Of a stretch of 64,000 nucleotides of DNA, positions 11,324-20,433 are shown piece after piece. Source of the stretch: Trileptium ribeirensis (taxonomy: Eukaryota > Nematoda > Enoplea > Enoplida > Thoracostomopsidae); the NCBI GenBank assembly GCA_030248225.1, contig JASANE010012378.1:1-64000 (forward strand). The letters run 5' to 3'. How positions within the stretch are numbered: the stretch's first letter is position 1; each line of letters opens with the position of its first letter. A model generated the notes under the pieces. That model was given only the letters and a program-made list of their open reading frames with translations, was not told where the DNA came from and did not search any database. The translations under genes and the position numbers were made by a program.

Positions 11324-12739
11324 TCAATTTTGATACAATGTAACTGGAGCGCAGGTAGGGTTTAACAACCGTACAGGCAGCGTGCGATTCCCTGTTCGGG
11401 AAACTACAGTAGGTGCTACCACAATATCCAGATCTCGGTTCTTAATGGTATCTGACTCTATGAGCCTAGGACATTCACCAACTACACAACTGACAGCTGG
11501 TACTACGCATTCTGTGCGTGGCGGAACCACGACCGTTTCCAGCAATAATATTGGCTCGCTAGCAACAAATTTATTTGTTTCACAGTTCATGGCTACACGA
11601 TGGTGATCAATTTCTAAAAATTTTCGCTTGTAATCGAAACTAAACATCCCGAGCTTACAGAGGAAATCACGTCCCAGTATAACATCATACGGCAATGTGT
11701 CTACTATTGATAATGGCCCTTTCATTGCCAATTTCCCTAATTGCATATTAACACCAACGCATCCCTGTATTTTCATCACATGACCCGAAGCAGATCTCAC
11801 CATTCGGTTATGACCTAAGGTATCCACAGCAACAGGGATATGTGCTGCTTTTATCCTCGCTACAGCTTCCTTTGTCACCAGAGATATTTGAGCTCCCGTA
11901 TCCACGAGAGCCCGGAAGTCTTGCCCATGTATTAAAATTGTAACCGTGCCGTCAGAGTTCGCTTCACGGGTGATCTGACACAGGCGATACGGTGAATATC
12001 CGGACCTTTGGGTATCGCCAGGTAATCGGTCATGTGTTTGTTGTTCTGACAAAACGGGTATTCCTGTCCTATCGCCCTCAGCGGCTGTTAGCTCGATGGC
12101 TTGCCCCGCACGATTCACGATTGCCCTCGCCGTGACCACGCCATAAATTTTATTCACAGCGCCAGTCAAAACCGCATAATTTTCTATTGCCCTTACTGCA
12201 ACACTTCCCGTTACATATAGACAGCAACCAAATATCCATATCTGAATAGGATCAATCGTGAATCCTCTCAGGAATCCAAATATACCGGCCCTTACAATAT
12301 TGCTTGCTGTGCGTTTTGCAGTTTCATGTACTGGCTCGGAGCCGACCTGCATGCCAAGATATTGAATTACTCTGCGCTGATTGTTATAATCTCGTAAAAT
12401 ATGGTTAAGCGAAATATGAGGTCGGAATTCATGTACGCGATGCATTACCACTGGATGAAAAATAACATCCGGCAATGTTTTCAACCGTTCCTTCGGCAAA
12501 CGCAGCGAAGGCAAGACAAAGGAATGACCTTTCGGCTGCAACACTCCTGTTGACTGATACTGGTAAGTACGGTTACGCAGTTGTACAATCAACTGTTCGT
12601 CGTGCTCACAGTCGGCGAATGCAACCGGATCACGATGAATTACGTTGGTATTAGGATACAAAAAGCATAACTGCGTTTCATTGCCGAACGAAAATTGCAG
12701 CGGCATCCTCCTCACACATGTTGTATTTGCTGGTACCAC
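11324..12739 (-). CDS. element 1 env C-terminal part fused in frame to aspartic protease
   Basis: This single open frame carries two things not normally found together. Residues 1 to about 160 continue a glycoprotein-like ectodomain with N-glycosylation sites and cysteines. A hydrophobic segment follows at about 163-182 (DPIQIWIFGCCLYVTGSV), fitting a transmembrane anchor. After a linker of about 90 residues comes a retropepsin-like protease with the active site LVDTGAQIS (DTG at 280-282) and the later block VILGRDFL. The frame is the same as that of the upstream env and gag segments, separated from the former only by a TGA near 12,775. This implies a Gag-Env-Pro polyprotein, or an env inserted into a Gag-Pro frame. 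The displayed frame starts at a non-ATG codon, so its beginning is only a break point. Confidence 0.8.
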   Translation of the reverse strand: MVPANTTCVRRMPLQFSFGNETQLCFLYPNTNVIHRDPVAFADCEHDEQLIVQLRNRTYQYQSTGVLQPKGHSFVLPSLRLPKERLKTLPDVIFHPVVMHRVHEFRPHISLNHILRDYNNQRRVIQYLGMQVGSEPVHETAKRTASNIVRAGIFGFLRGFTIDPIQIWIFGCCLYVTGSVAVRAIENYAVLTGAVNKIYGVVTARAIVNRAGQAIELTAAEGDRTGIPVLSEQQTHDRLPGDTQRSGYSPYRLCQITREANSDGTVTILIHGQDFRALVDTGAQISLVTKEAVARIKAAHIPVAVDTLGHNRMVRSASGHVMKIQGCVGVNMQLGKLAMKGPLSIVDTLPYDVILGRDFLCKLGMFSFDYKRKFLEIDHHRVAMNCETNKFVASEPILLLETVVVPPRTECVVPAVSCVVGECPRLIESDTIKNRDLDIVVAPTVVSRTGNRTLPVRLLNPTCAPVTLYQN

Positions 12740-12772
12740 GGTAAACTGATCATCTTCAAGCTCGGCGCATTT

Positions 12773-13603
12773 TCAAGATTCTATCGCCGGACCTCCGGAC
12801 CGAGCTACCAGTTTATACGACTTCAACAAAATCCGCATTGCCAGGGTAGGGGACGCTAAGATTTGACTGCGCAAAATTTGCTGCAGATTCTGCATAGCTA
12901 TACAAATTGCAGCCACTGCATGATTAAAGGAGAAGGTTATCGCGCGGTTGGTATGTATTTCTAGGGCTTGCAGCCCTGCCGCTAACTGTGATGACGATAC
13001 AACTGCCATATCAGCATCCACTGTGGGCCAGACAGCTCTTGTAGTCTTGCGAACTTGCATAAGAAGTTGAAAAATGTAGCTTGTAGAGGTATTTCTCGCT
13101 TTCCTACTTAAAATTCGGAAGGGTATGCCTTGATCACTAAGTAAAACGGTTTCGCCTTCACAATCACTCATAGTTTTCCTGTCCGAAAAAGTGAGAGCTA
13201 TAGTACCGTCGCTAGATAACCATTGATTCCCGCGAAGATGACCAGACATCACGTTCCATCGAAGAATTTCACATTTTTCTGTTCTATTGGGCTCCCATCG
13301 CAAAAATTTACCGTCTTTCAAGGTACAACTGCCAACTTTATAACGACAATGGGATACGTCAGATGCAGTTGATTCCATCTTTGTTTCGCCATGCCGTTTG
13401 TACACTCGGACCTTGCTCAAGAAACAGTTGGTGACGCAAAATTTTTTCCAGCGGCAGCAATGGATGCCGCCACCTGGATATTCCAACTTTAAATCGGCGC
13501 CCGTAGTCCAAATGTCTCCATCCGGTTTAAGATGGCCCGCGTCGGACACTTTGAATTTATACATACGATCACACTCGTCTGGCCCGACAAATTCGGTTTT
13601 CAC
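12773..13603 (-). pseudogene. element 1 envelope-like ectodomain, cysteine-rich
   Basis: The stretch is bounded by an in-frame TAG (13607) above and a TGA below and reads through in the same frame as its neighbours. It is rich in cysteines, with HCCRWKKFC, CRYKVGSCTLKDG and a W-x-P-type segment following them, and it has potential N-glycosylation sites. There is no furin-type site and no obvious class I fusion peptide. The spacing of cysteines recalls rhabdo- or chuvirus-like glycoproteins acquired by some retroelements, but that is an impression and not an assignment. It clearly differs from the element 2 envelope. It sits between the gag zinc knuckles and the protease. Confidence 0.6.
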
Positions 13604-13606
13604 CTG

Positions 13607-14443
13607 CTATCTTTTTATATTCTCGTTATCAAAAAAGTAAGTAAAGATTTCAACAATCGACGTCTGTCTTTGGCACAGCCAGGCTTCGCTTACGAACTGC
13701 ACAATGTTTTGTCGGTACAGCTGAACCTCGCTGAAAACAGGAATCTGACTGTGCTTGCCATCTATTTTCTTACAACTTGTTAGTGGTGGGAAGCGCCACA
13801 TCTGGGCTGCCTGCGCTGGGCTGCGAAGCAACGGGTTTGGAAACCACGTGCCTGCGCGTACTGGCACAACTGTTGCCAGTAAGAGAGCTAGGCAGCACAG
13901 TAGCAGTGGCACCAAGAACCTGTTAGCCTTCCTAGAGTTAAGTATTATCGATCCTACTTCCAGTACGGTTTCCATCAACATCGAGACCTGTGGATATGAT
14001 ACAGAATCCGATCGGTGTTGACTGTTATTGTTGTCGTCATGTATACCATCGACATCTTGATCGATTCTAGTCCATTTGTCATCGACGGTTTCAGATGATA
14101 CCGTGCCCACAATTTGAGAGATTTTAAATGTTTCCCCAGCTTTTTCTAAGGCCGTTCCACAGTCACAGTTATTAATGCTATTCATTTGTGGGATTGTGCG
14201 ACCGCCACAATTCCGTGGTGGAAGAACGGTGCGCCTGTTAACGCGGTTTTTCTCACTGTCAGCAGCAATATTTCCACGTGCTCTGCAATCAGCGGTATTA
14301 TGCGCACGTGAGCGATGATACTCGCAATATTTCGCTGACTGACTCTGTTGATAGCAGCTCAGTGCTATATGATCAGCTTTACCGCACAACTGGCAAATCG
14401 GCTTATTAGCAGATGTGAACCGTTGCGGTTCATACATCGGCAA
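13607..14443 (-). CDS. element 1 gag nucleocapsid (two zinc knuckles) continuing into env signal segment
   Basis: Near the start are two zinc knuckles in tandem, CQLCGKADHIALSC (CX2CX4HX4C) and CEYHRSRAHNTADC (CX2HX4HX4C), which bind element RNA in the Gag particle. About 120 residues later in the same frame comes a basic residue cluster and a strong hydrophobic stretch (NRFLVPLLLCCLALLLATVV) ending in a plausible signal-peptidase site at VRA, then the start of an ectodomain. The frame stops at a TAG but continues as the env ectodomain. Gag and Env are therefore in one frame with no pol between. The apparent start is not ATG; the gag part begins in another frame above 14,557. Confidence 0.75.
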   Translation of the reverse strand: MPMYEPQRFTSANKPICQLCGKADHIALSCYQQSQSAKYCEYHRSRAHNTADCRARGNIAADSEKNRVNRRTVLPPRNCGGRTIPQMNSINNCDCGTALEKAGETFKISQIVGTVSSETVDDKWTRIDQDVDGIHDDNNNSQHRSDSVSYPQVSMLMETVLEVGSIILNSRKANRFLVPLLLCCLALLLATVVPVRAGTWFPNPLLRSPAQAAQMWRFPPLTSCKKIDGKHSQIPVFSEVQLYRQNIVQFVSEAWLCQRQTSIVEIFTYFFDNENIKR

Positions 14444-14556
14444 CTGGGCAGATTAACCAGCCCTTCGGTTAGCACACCAAGAAGTTTCTGACGCCTGTTC
14501 CAGACGATCAATTCTTTCGAGGAGCTTTGTCGCCCACGACGACATATTATCTCTGC

Positions 14557-14976
14557 CTACATTAGAATTCGACCACCTTGATGTTCCAGTTCGTCTACTC
14601 GTTTGGTGAGATCCAGCGCCCATATAGGCACTGCACGGTCTACGTCATTTCCGGTAGCACGTGGCATTCCAGCTGCTTGTCCCGGCGTAGATTTTTCAAT
14701 ACGTTCTAGACGCATTGCTACTTGTTCCAGGCTTTGAGCTATTTGTGGTTGAGCACTAACCTTGTTTTCAACGCGCTCGGCTGCAATCAGAGCTTCGGCC
14801 ATCGAGACTGGGCCCATGACTTTAACTTCTTCCCTGATTTCTGGTCGTAACCCCGCGATAAACTGAGTTCGCAGGTTGGTCTCCTTTTCCGACTCTACCG
14901 TTATATAACTAAGTGCAGACCGTGCCAAACTAGTAATGGTTGCCGGACCCTCTTCACCTGGCCTAAACAATGGCAT
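14557..14976 (-). pseudogene. element 1 gag, C-terminal capsid part, truncated
   Basis: This open segment of about 139 codons has a typical gypsy gag run, SEKETNLRTQFIAGLRPEIR then EEVKVMGPVSMAEALIAAE, which matches the end of a retrotransposon gag domain. A polar, coiled segment follows (EQVAMRLERIEKS). It is cut at its N-terminal end at about 14,980, where sequence of element 2 begins in the opposite orientation. Downstream the frame shifts near 14,560 and continues as a segment with LLERIDRLEQ before reaching the zinc knuckles. Confidence 0.65.
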
Positions 14977-14992
14977 AGGTCACCCTACCGAC

Positions 14993-16902
14993 ATGAAGAA
15001 AGTATGTACTATTTTACTACTACTTTGGCTCTCAGCATTAAGTTCCATGCACGCCACGCTCTCGCCATTTAGCGACACCATTTCGCGACTAGGTGCGTTT
15101 GGCAACCGCCAAGTAGGCGTCGTTATCGAACCGCAGGGTTTAGTAATCACTTCCGACCAGACTACGCACTTGCCAGTGGTACTGCAGCTATCACTTCGAG
15201 ATTGAGAACGTAAGTCCGATCCCTTTGTGAGTAATTTCTGTCCGCCTTATGAAGCTAATGGTTCTTGCCGCGCCGATTGCTGCAGCTATCACTTCGAGAT
15301 TGGGAACGTAAGTCAGATCCCTTTGTGAGTAATTTCTGTCCGCCTTATGAAGCTAATGGTTCTTGCCGTGCCGATTGCTGCAGAAAAGCAAATTGCACGG
15401 AATATCCGCAGCTGCACAAGACACTAAGCGCCCTGGAACGCGAGCTAGATGACGCCTACCATGGCGTATTGGATACCAACTATTATTCGCCACTAGTACA
15501 TTCTTTTTGCGTGGCAAACGAGCAATTGTGTGACGTCACCAACAATCGCAGAGAGAAACGTTTTGCAAGCTTAATCGCCGCCGCCGCAGGCGCCGTTTCC
15601 GGACTTTTGGGCCTAGGAATGGCTTTCGCTAACGGAGTTCATATTAATAATGTTCGACAACAGGTAACCGTTCTAGAGAAATTTATGCGCGAGACAAACG
15701 ATGTCTCTTTCAGGAACACCAAGGCTATAAAACAACTGACCCGAGCTAATGAGGATATCTACACGTTTTTACATCACAGCATGCAAGAGCTGGTTGCCAT
15801 GATCGAGCAGGTTCGTTGTGCTGATCAGAAAGAGATCACACACGTACATCACCAGCTAATCGACCACATCCTTCGAGCCAACATACGCTCGTCGGTACAG
15901 GCCATAATAGAGTCCATGCTAAGTGGCAAGCTATCTCCTGCTGTAATAGATGTCGTTATGCTACGACAATTATTCTCTATGGATCCACGTATCGCTAAGA
16001 CTATTCTTAACCGAGAACCCAGCCTAGCATACCAATTTGGTCGCGTGATGCCTGTAAGTGTGGACCTAGCAGCATTTCGCTTTGGGTTTATTCTGGAACT
16101 ACCCCTACCTAAACGCAGTGATGTCCGACCTTATTTTCGGGTCCATAACACCGGTTGGAACGCCCCTGACACGCTCACGCAGCTGAGACTGCCTCTTCCG
16201 CAATACGCCGCCCGTTTAGGCCATATCCGCTTTGAATCATTGAACTTAGGAGCATGCAAGCAAAGGCCTGGAATTGCTTTTTGTGAACCACACGCGCTGT
16301 TGACCGACCACAGCGCCAACTGCTTAGAATGGATCATCGCTGGTGAACTCGTGCCCGAATCTATCAAACACGCATGTAGCAACCGAACGCTTATTGGCCC
16401 ACTCGCCAACGACACCGTCGTGCACACAACTATCCAAGGCGTTCTAATTAGGACTAGCGAACCTGAAGTTATACTGACCAGTCGTAGGCAACTCGCACAT
16501 GTAACGTTAGGCAAGGCTATAAAAGTTCCGCCTAACGGAATTCTATTGTTTCCACACGGAAACTATACCCAATTGGTCATAGGATCAATAGTGCTGACTA
16601 GCATGTTGAAACCTGAGGAAATCACCATAAAATTTGGACCGAATATTACCATTGACCGGCTCTCCGGTATAAAATTAAGACCTTTAACATGGAGCTCACT
16701 CGACGATGCCAAGGCAACAAACTTACAAGTAGCTCAAATAGCCAAGGAACAAGTACAAAAGGTAGTCTACTTTCCCGCTTTGGAGTACACTGGACTCTCG
16801 CCTTACTTTATCGTTACGATCATCGTCAGTGTAATTAGTTTGATCTATTGTATGACTAAGTGTAAGGTTTCGCCTAAGTACGGGTACAATATACCCCGAT
16901 GA
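14993..16902 (+). pseudogene. element 2 envelope glycoprotein, class I-like, broken by a tandem duplication
   Basis: The ATG at 14993 starts a signal peptide (MKKVCTILLLLWLSALS). The frame is broken at 15182-15377 by a 98-base tandem duplication whose first copy has a TGA. The rest, about 540 codons, is open to 16902. It has cysteines, a furin-type site RREKR at 15547-15561, then a hydrophobic, alanine- and glycine-rich fusion-peptide candidate (starting FASLIAAAAGAV). A helical, coiled-coil-like region follows, with several N-glycosylation sites and a transmembrane segment near the end (FIVTIIVSVISLIYC) with a short cytoplasmic tail. This is the layout of class I-like envelopes such as errantivirus or baculovirus F relatives, which mediate membrane fusion. 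It lies upstream of protease and in the same frame. Confidence 0.8.
15182..15377 (+). repeat. 98-bp tandem duplication inside element 2 env
   Basis: CTGCAGCTATCACTTCGAGA begins at 15182 and again at 15280, and the two 98-base copies differ at only a few positions. The length is not a multiple of three, so the duplication shifts the frame. The first copy carries GATTGAG where the second has GATTGGG, giving a TGA stop. The high identity suggests a recent event, or an assembly error. Confidence 0.9.
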
Positions 16903-17073
16903 CTCCCTTTCCGCGGAAGGTTAATCAGGTCTGAGAGTAAGCCCAGAAAAGCAATTCGATGGATCAGAGCTGATAGGCCAGGCCCGAGCGCCCCACTATA
17001 GGAGGACGTCACGCCTAACACTGCCAGAATTTCACCGACCGAGGTTCCGATTGTACCTTCGGGGACGCCGCGC
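16903..17073 (+). other. env-protease linker of element 2, in frame with both
   Basis: The env frame ends at a TGA (16900-16902) and the same frame continues here with one further TAG near 16,999 before the open protease-RT frame. No start signal or intergenic structure is visible. The layout matches element 1, where the env end and protease are truly in one open frame. Confidence 0.6.
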
Positions 17074-18783
17074 GTGTCCGTTGTGTCCAACCGTGCCCCG
17101 CGTAGCTCCAACAAACTACTGATAACACGTGCCTCGTCCGAGGAGGAACTCGTTTTTATAGAAGACGACGAACTATTTGCTGCTCTCACTCGAGACTTAC
17201 GTCGTGGACCTCGCCAGGGTATGTTCACCAGACAATTGAACACCATGAATGCCGCCAATACTCCACTCCTCATCAATGTAACCATACTCGGTACCCCAGT
17301 CACGACACTTGTAGACACCGGAGCTGACGTCTCAATTATGTCCCAAGCCCTAGCCGCCCGTTTAGGTTTAGTACCCCGAGACACAAACACTACCCGGATA
17401 GTATCGGCCACACAACAGGAACTGACAACTAGCGGAGTGGTGAAGGCACCAATCACGATAGGGTCGCTAAGCACTCCATGCGACTTCCAAGTAACTACGG
17501 ATACCCCGTACGAATGCATCCTGGGCACCGACTTCATGGCTTTACTACCGTATGTAGCCATAAACTTCAAAGACAGTTGCTTGGATTTATCAAACGGAAC
17601 TGAGAACTGTTCGGCACCTTTCGCCGACCAAGGAGACTACCGACCACCAGTCATCAATGTAGTGTCTAGAAAATACACACAAGTACCGCCTAATACAGAA
17701 CTATTCATAAACGCAATCCCCGAGATCACTCAACCGCCGACTGGCCAAGCTTTGTTTGTACCCGACCCCTTCATTAGAGACATCGCCATAGCTCACGCCC
17801 TAGTGCTCACTGGTCAACGCCTGATTCCAGTAGCAATGATGAACTTTGGGAATCTTCCCGTTGCCATACACGCAGGACAAACGATAGGACATATTGAAGT
17901 GCTTGACGACAATGAGGTCGAGCTCTTATACGACAGCAACAAACGTCTACTCCAGGTCGGACCTCCTCAGCACGTCAAACAATGTAACCGTATAGGAGTT
18001 ACACGCGACAATGTAGTACAGGTCATAAACGACCAAAAGAAGACAATCGATACGGAACGATCCATACAGGTATTAAGCAAAATTGATTTTGGACAAACTA
18101 CACTTAACCCCTATGAATTGAAACAGCTGAAAACAACCATCTCCGAAAATGCTGATATATTCAGCGTGCACCCATTTGACCTAGGTAGGTGCGGTGTACA
18201 TCAGCACAGAATAATTACAGGGTACGCTAAGCCCATCAAACAAGTGCCATATCGCCTGGCACATTCGCTACGTGAACCCTTGAGGGAGGAGTTAAACAAC
18301 ATGGTAGAAGCGGGCCTCATAACACCATCAGATTCACCTTGGGGTTCGCCCATCGTGTATGTCACCAAGAGTGATGGCACCCTGCGCTTGTGTGTGGATT
18401 TTCGTAAGCTCAACGTAGTCGCTGAACGCGACTTATACCCGCTGCCCCGCATAGACGACATATTGGGTTGCCTAAGAAATACTAAATTTATGTCTAGTCC
18501 AGATCTTAACAAGGGATTCTGGCAACTAGAGTTGGATCCCGACACCAAGGAGAATACTTCCTTTGTCACTGTCCATGGACAGTACGAGTACAATGTTCTA
18601 CCTTTTGGTGTAAACTTTTCGCCAGGTGCCTTTCAAAGGTGCATGTCCATCATTTTGAAAGGTTATGAATGGGAACGATGCCTTTTCTACATAGACGACA
18701 TACTAGTTTTCTCGCCCACCTTTGAACAACATTTAGCAGACCTCATCACTGTCTTCGATAGGGTCTGTAAGGCCAATCTCTAA
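17074..18783 (+). CDS. element 2 aspartic protease and reverse transcriptase
   Basis: The protease part has its active site at residues 81-83 (LVDTGADVSIMS, about 17,311-17,345) and the later ILGTDFMA block. The RT follows with WGSPIVYVTKSDGTLR, CVDFRKLN, LYPLPRIDDIL, LPFGVNFSPGAFQ and the catalytic YIDD box at 18688-18699. The first residues are polar and acidic. The frame ends at a TAA after KANL, where the RT connection continues (LKPSKCQFGQKQLKYL) and then shifts frame near 18,845. The apparent start is not ATG, so this is an internal piece of a polyprotein whose env portion precedes it in the same frame. Confidence 0.9.
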   Translation: MSVVSNRAPRSSNKLLITRASSEEELVFIEDDELFAALTRDLRRGPRQGMFTRQLNTMNAANTPLLINVTILGTPVTTLVDTGADVSIMSQALAARLGLVPRDTNTTRIVSATQQELTTSGVVKAPITIGSLSTPCDFQVTTDTPYECILGTDFMALLPYVAINFKDSCLDLSNGTENCSAPFADQGDYRPPVINVVSRKYTQVPPNTELFINAIPEITQPPTGQALFVPDPFIRDIAIAHALVLTGQRLIPVAMMNFGNLPVAIHAGQTIGHIEVLDDNEVELLYDSNKRLLQVGPPQHVKQCNRIGVTRDNVVQVINDQKKTIDTERSIQVLSKIDFGQTTLNPYELKQLKTTISENADIFSVHPFDLGRCGVHQHRIITGYAKPIKQVPYRLAHSLREPLREELNNMVEAGLITPSDSPWGSPIVYVTKSDGTLRLCVDFRKLNVVAERDLYPLPRIDDILGCLRNTKFMSSPDLNKGFWQLELDPDTKENTSFVTVHGQYEYNVLPFGVNFSPGAFQRCMSIILKGYEWERCLFYIDDILVFSPTFEQHLADLITVFDRVCKANL

Positions 18784-18797
18784 CTGAAACCTTCCAA

Positions 18798-19535
18798 ATG
18801 CCAGTTTGGACAGAAACAATTAAAATACCTCGCACACACATTAGTTCTGTGGGAGTTAAACCTGACCCCGAGAAAACCGCCGCAATAGATAATTACAAAA
18901 GACCTGAGATACTCAAACAACTACAAAGCTTCCTCGGACTCGTAGGCTACTATCACAAATTTATACCACATTATTCCGAGATTTGTGAGCCGCTCAACGC
19001 ACTCCGTCGTAAAGACAACGAATTTAAATGGACGCCGCAATGCGAGGAAGCATTCGGAAAGCTACTCAAAGCCTTGGTACAAGAACCGCTACTCATCTAC
19101 CCGGACTTCTCCAAGCCTTTCATACTTCAAACGGACGCTTCAGGATACGGTCTAGGAGCCGTGCTCTCGCAAAAGACCGATAAAGGGACATTGCCTATCG
19201 CCTACGCAAGCAAATCGCTAGTGGACTACCAATGCCGATATCCCGCTATTGAAACCGAAACCCTCGCTATTCGATGGGCCGCTCTACATTTTAGGCATTA
19301 CCTGCTTGGACACGAATTCCATGCCGAGACTGATCATAAGCCACTTAAGGCACTATTTGAGAGACCACAGCGAAATTCACGCCTAGTCCAATGGCGCAAT
19401 GAATTACTCATGGAATTCGGTGGATTCAATATTGAATATCGACCTGGTAAGGCCAATGCCAACCCAGATGGACTTTCGCGCGAACCCCGACACGACGTAG
19501 AATTCTCCGACTCTGAAGGACGAAGCCGAATATGA
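18798..19535 (+). CDS. element 2 RT connection and RNase H
   Basis: After the frameshift near 18,845 this frame carries the end of RT (LQSFLGLVGYYHKFIPHYSE) and then an RNase H domain with LQTDASGYGLGAVLSQ, an IETETLAIRWA segment and ETDHKPLKALFE, which contain the catalytic acids. It ends after a PGKANANPDGLSR segment, the usual end of this domain in gypsy elements. No break lies within the RNase H itself. Confidence 0.9.
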   Translation: MPVWTETIKIPRTHISSVGVKPDPEKTAAIDNYKRPEILKQLQSFLGLVGYYHKFIPHYSEICEPLNALRRKDNEFKWTPQCEEAFGKLLKALVQEPLLIYPDFSKPFILQTDASGYGLGAVLSQKTDKGTLPIAYASKSLVDYQCRYPAIETETLAIRWAALHFRHYLLGHEFHAETDHKPLKALFERPQRNSRLVQWRNELLMEFGGFNIEYRPGKANANPDGLSREPRHDVEFSDSEGRSRI

Positions 19536-20433
19536 CGCACAGGACCATCCTCGACTGGTTGCTGTTGCCGTAAAAGGACAGGATCTTGGCAAGGGCAAAG
19601 CTCCTGACAAACCATCGCGGAGAGTTCCTACTGAAGAAGCTTGGAAACGACTTACGCGACAGTTAACTTCCCCCAGACGCTCCCGTTAACCTCCCGCCCG
19701 AGTACGTACGAGAACGCTTCTATCGTATGTTTGTAGGACCAGGCTATGATCCTCTACCGGACCCAACGCGTTTCATCTTCTGCGAAGACATTGATGACCC
19801 GTTACCCGAAGGACTCGAAGTGCCCTGGAAACGATCGACCGCTCCCGGACCACCGACTGGACCGGCCCAGCCCAAGAACCTGCTGTCGAGCCAACCCCTG
19901 GACCTTCGTCGGCCCCTGCCCCTTTCGTTAGGCCTACGCTGCCACAAGAACCCCCGACTGCTCCGACACCGTCCGCTCCTGGCGCGGCAAGCGAAAGCTC
20001 AACCCGTGCCACTGCTGGTACGCCTCACCCCACCAGACCCTATACACTACCGAAGACTGCTAGGAAAAGATATGGTGGTTTACCAGAAGTCGAGGAGTTC
20101 GATACTTTTATTAGCGTTGCTTATGCATGCGGACCGCGAGTACGTTTACAACGCCCCGAACAGGTATACGACACTGGTGAACACATATACTTACCGCACT
20201 TCCAACACTACGAGGGAAGAAATCTCCTCAACTACATGCTTTGCATTCAGCGTAGAGACAAACAATTTGGGCCTATATGGTGGTACTTGCATACTCGACA
20301 GTCGCCGACTGATGAAACGGCAGCGACAGCCCTCAAATTAGAAGCCCATCATTATCGCCTCTGCCCCGACACCGCTATTCTTTACTTGCATCCCATCATG
20401 TAAAATAACCATAGACCTAAACTGTGTGTTCCC
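19536..20433 (+). other. element 2 linker between RNase H and integrase, frameshifted
   Basis: About 900 bases separate RNase H from the integrase zinc domain, which is longer than usual for gypsy elements. The first half is proline-rich in several frames. The second half reads as protein in one frame (FDTFISVAYACGPRVRLQRP, then YMLCIQRRDKQFGPIWWYLH), ending at a TAG near 20,401. I recognise no domain. It may be a lineage-specific insertion in pol. Confidence 0.4.

Larger units (their letters stand above)
6160..14980 (-). mobile_element. element 1: decayed Ty3/gypsy-type LTR element, gag-env-pol order, 5' truncated
   Basis: In minus-strand order I read gag (14976-14557), gag zinc knuckles joined to an env signal segment (14443-13607), env ectodomain (13603-12773), env end plus protease (12739-11324), RT (11145-10333), RNase H (10330-9686), integrase (about 9600-8272) and an accessory ORF (8178-7150). 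The order RT - RNase H - integrase, the YLDD box and the GPY-like integrase tail are those of Ty3/gypsy. The element is inactive, with many frameshifts and stops. Its gag N-terminus and 5' LTR are missing because it abuts element 2 at about 14,980. The 3' end is not resolved and the limit given is approximate. Confidence 0.85.

Noticed and set aside
19744..20012. Gly- and Arg-rich minus-strand frames
   Set aside because: They are antisense shadows of the proline-rich linker of element 2.
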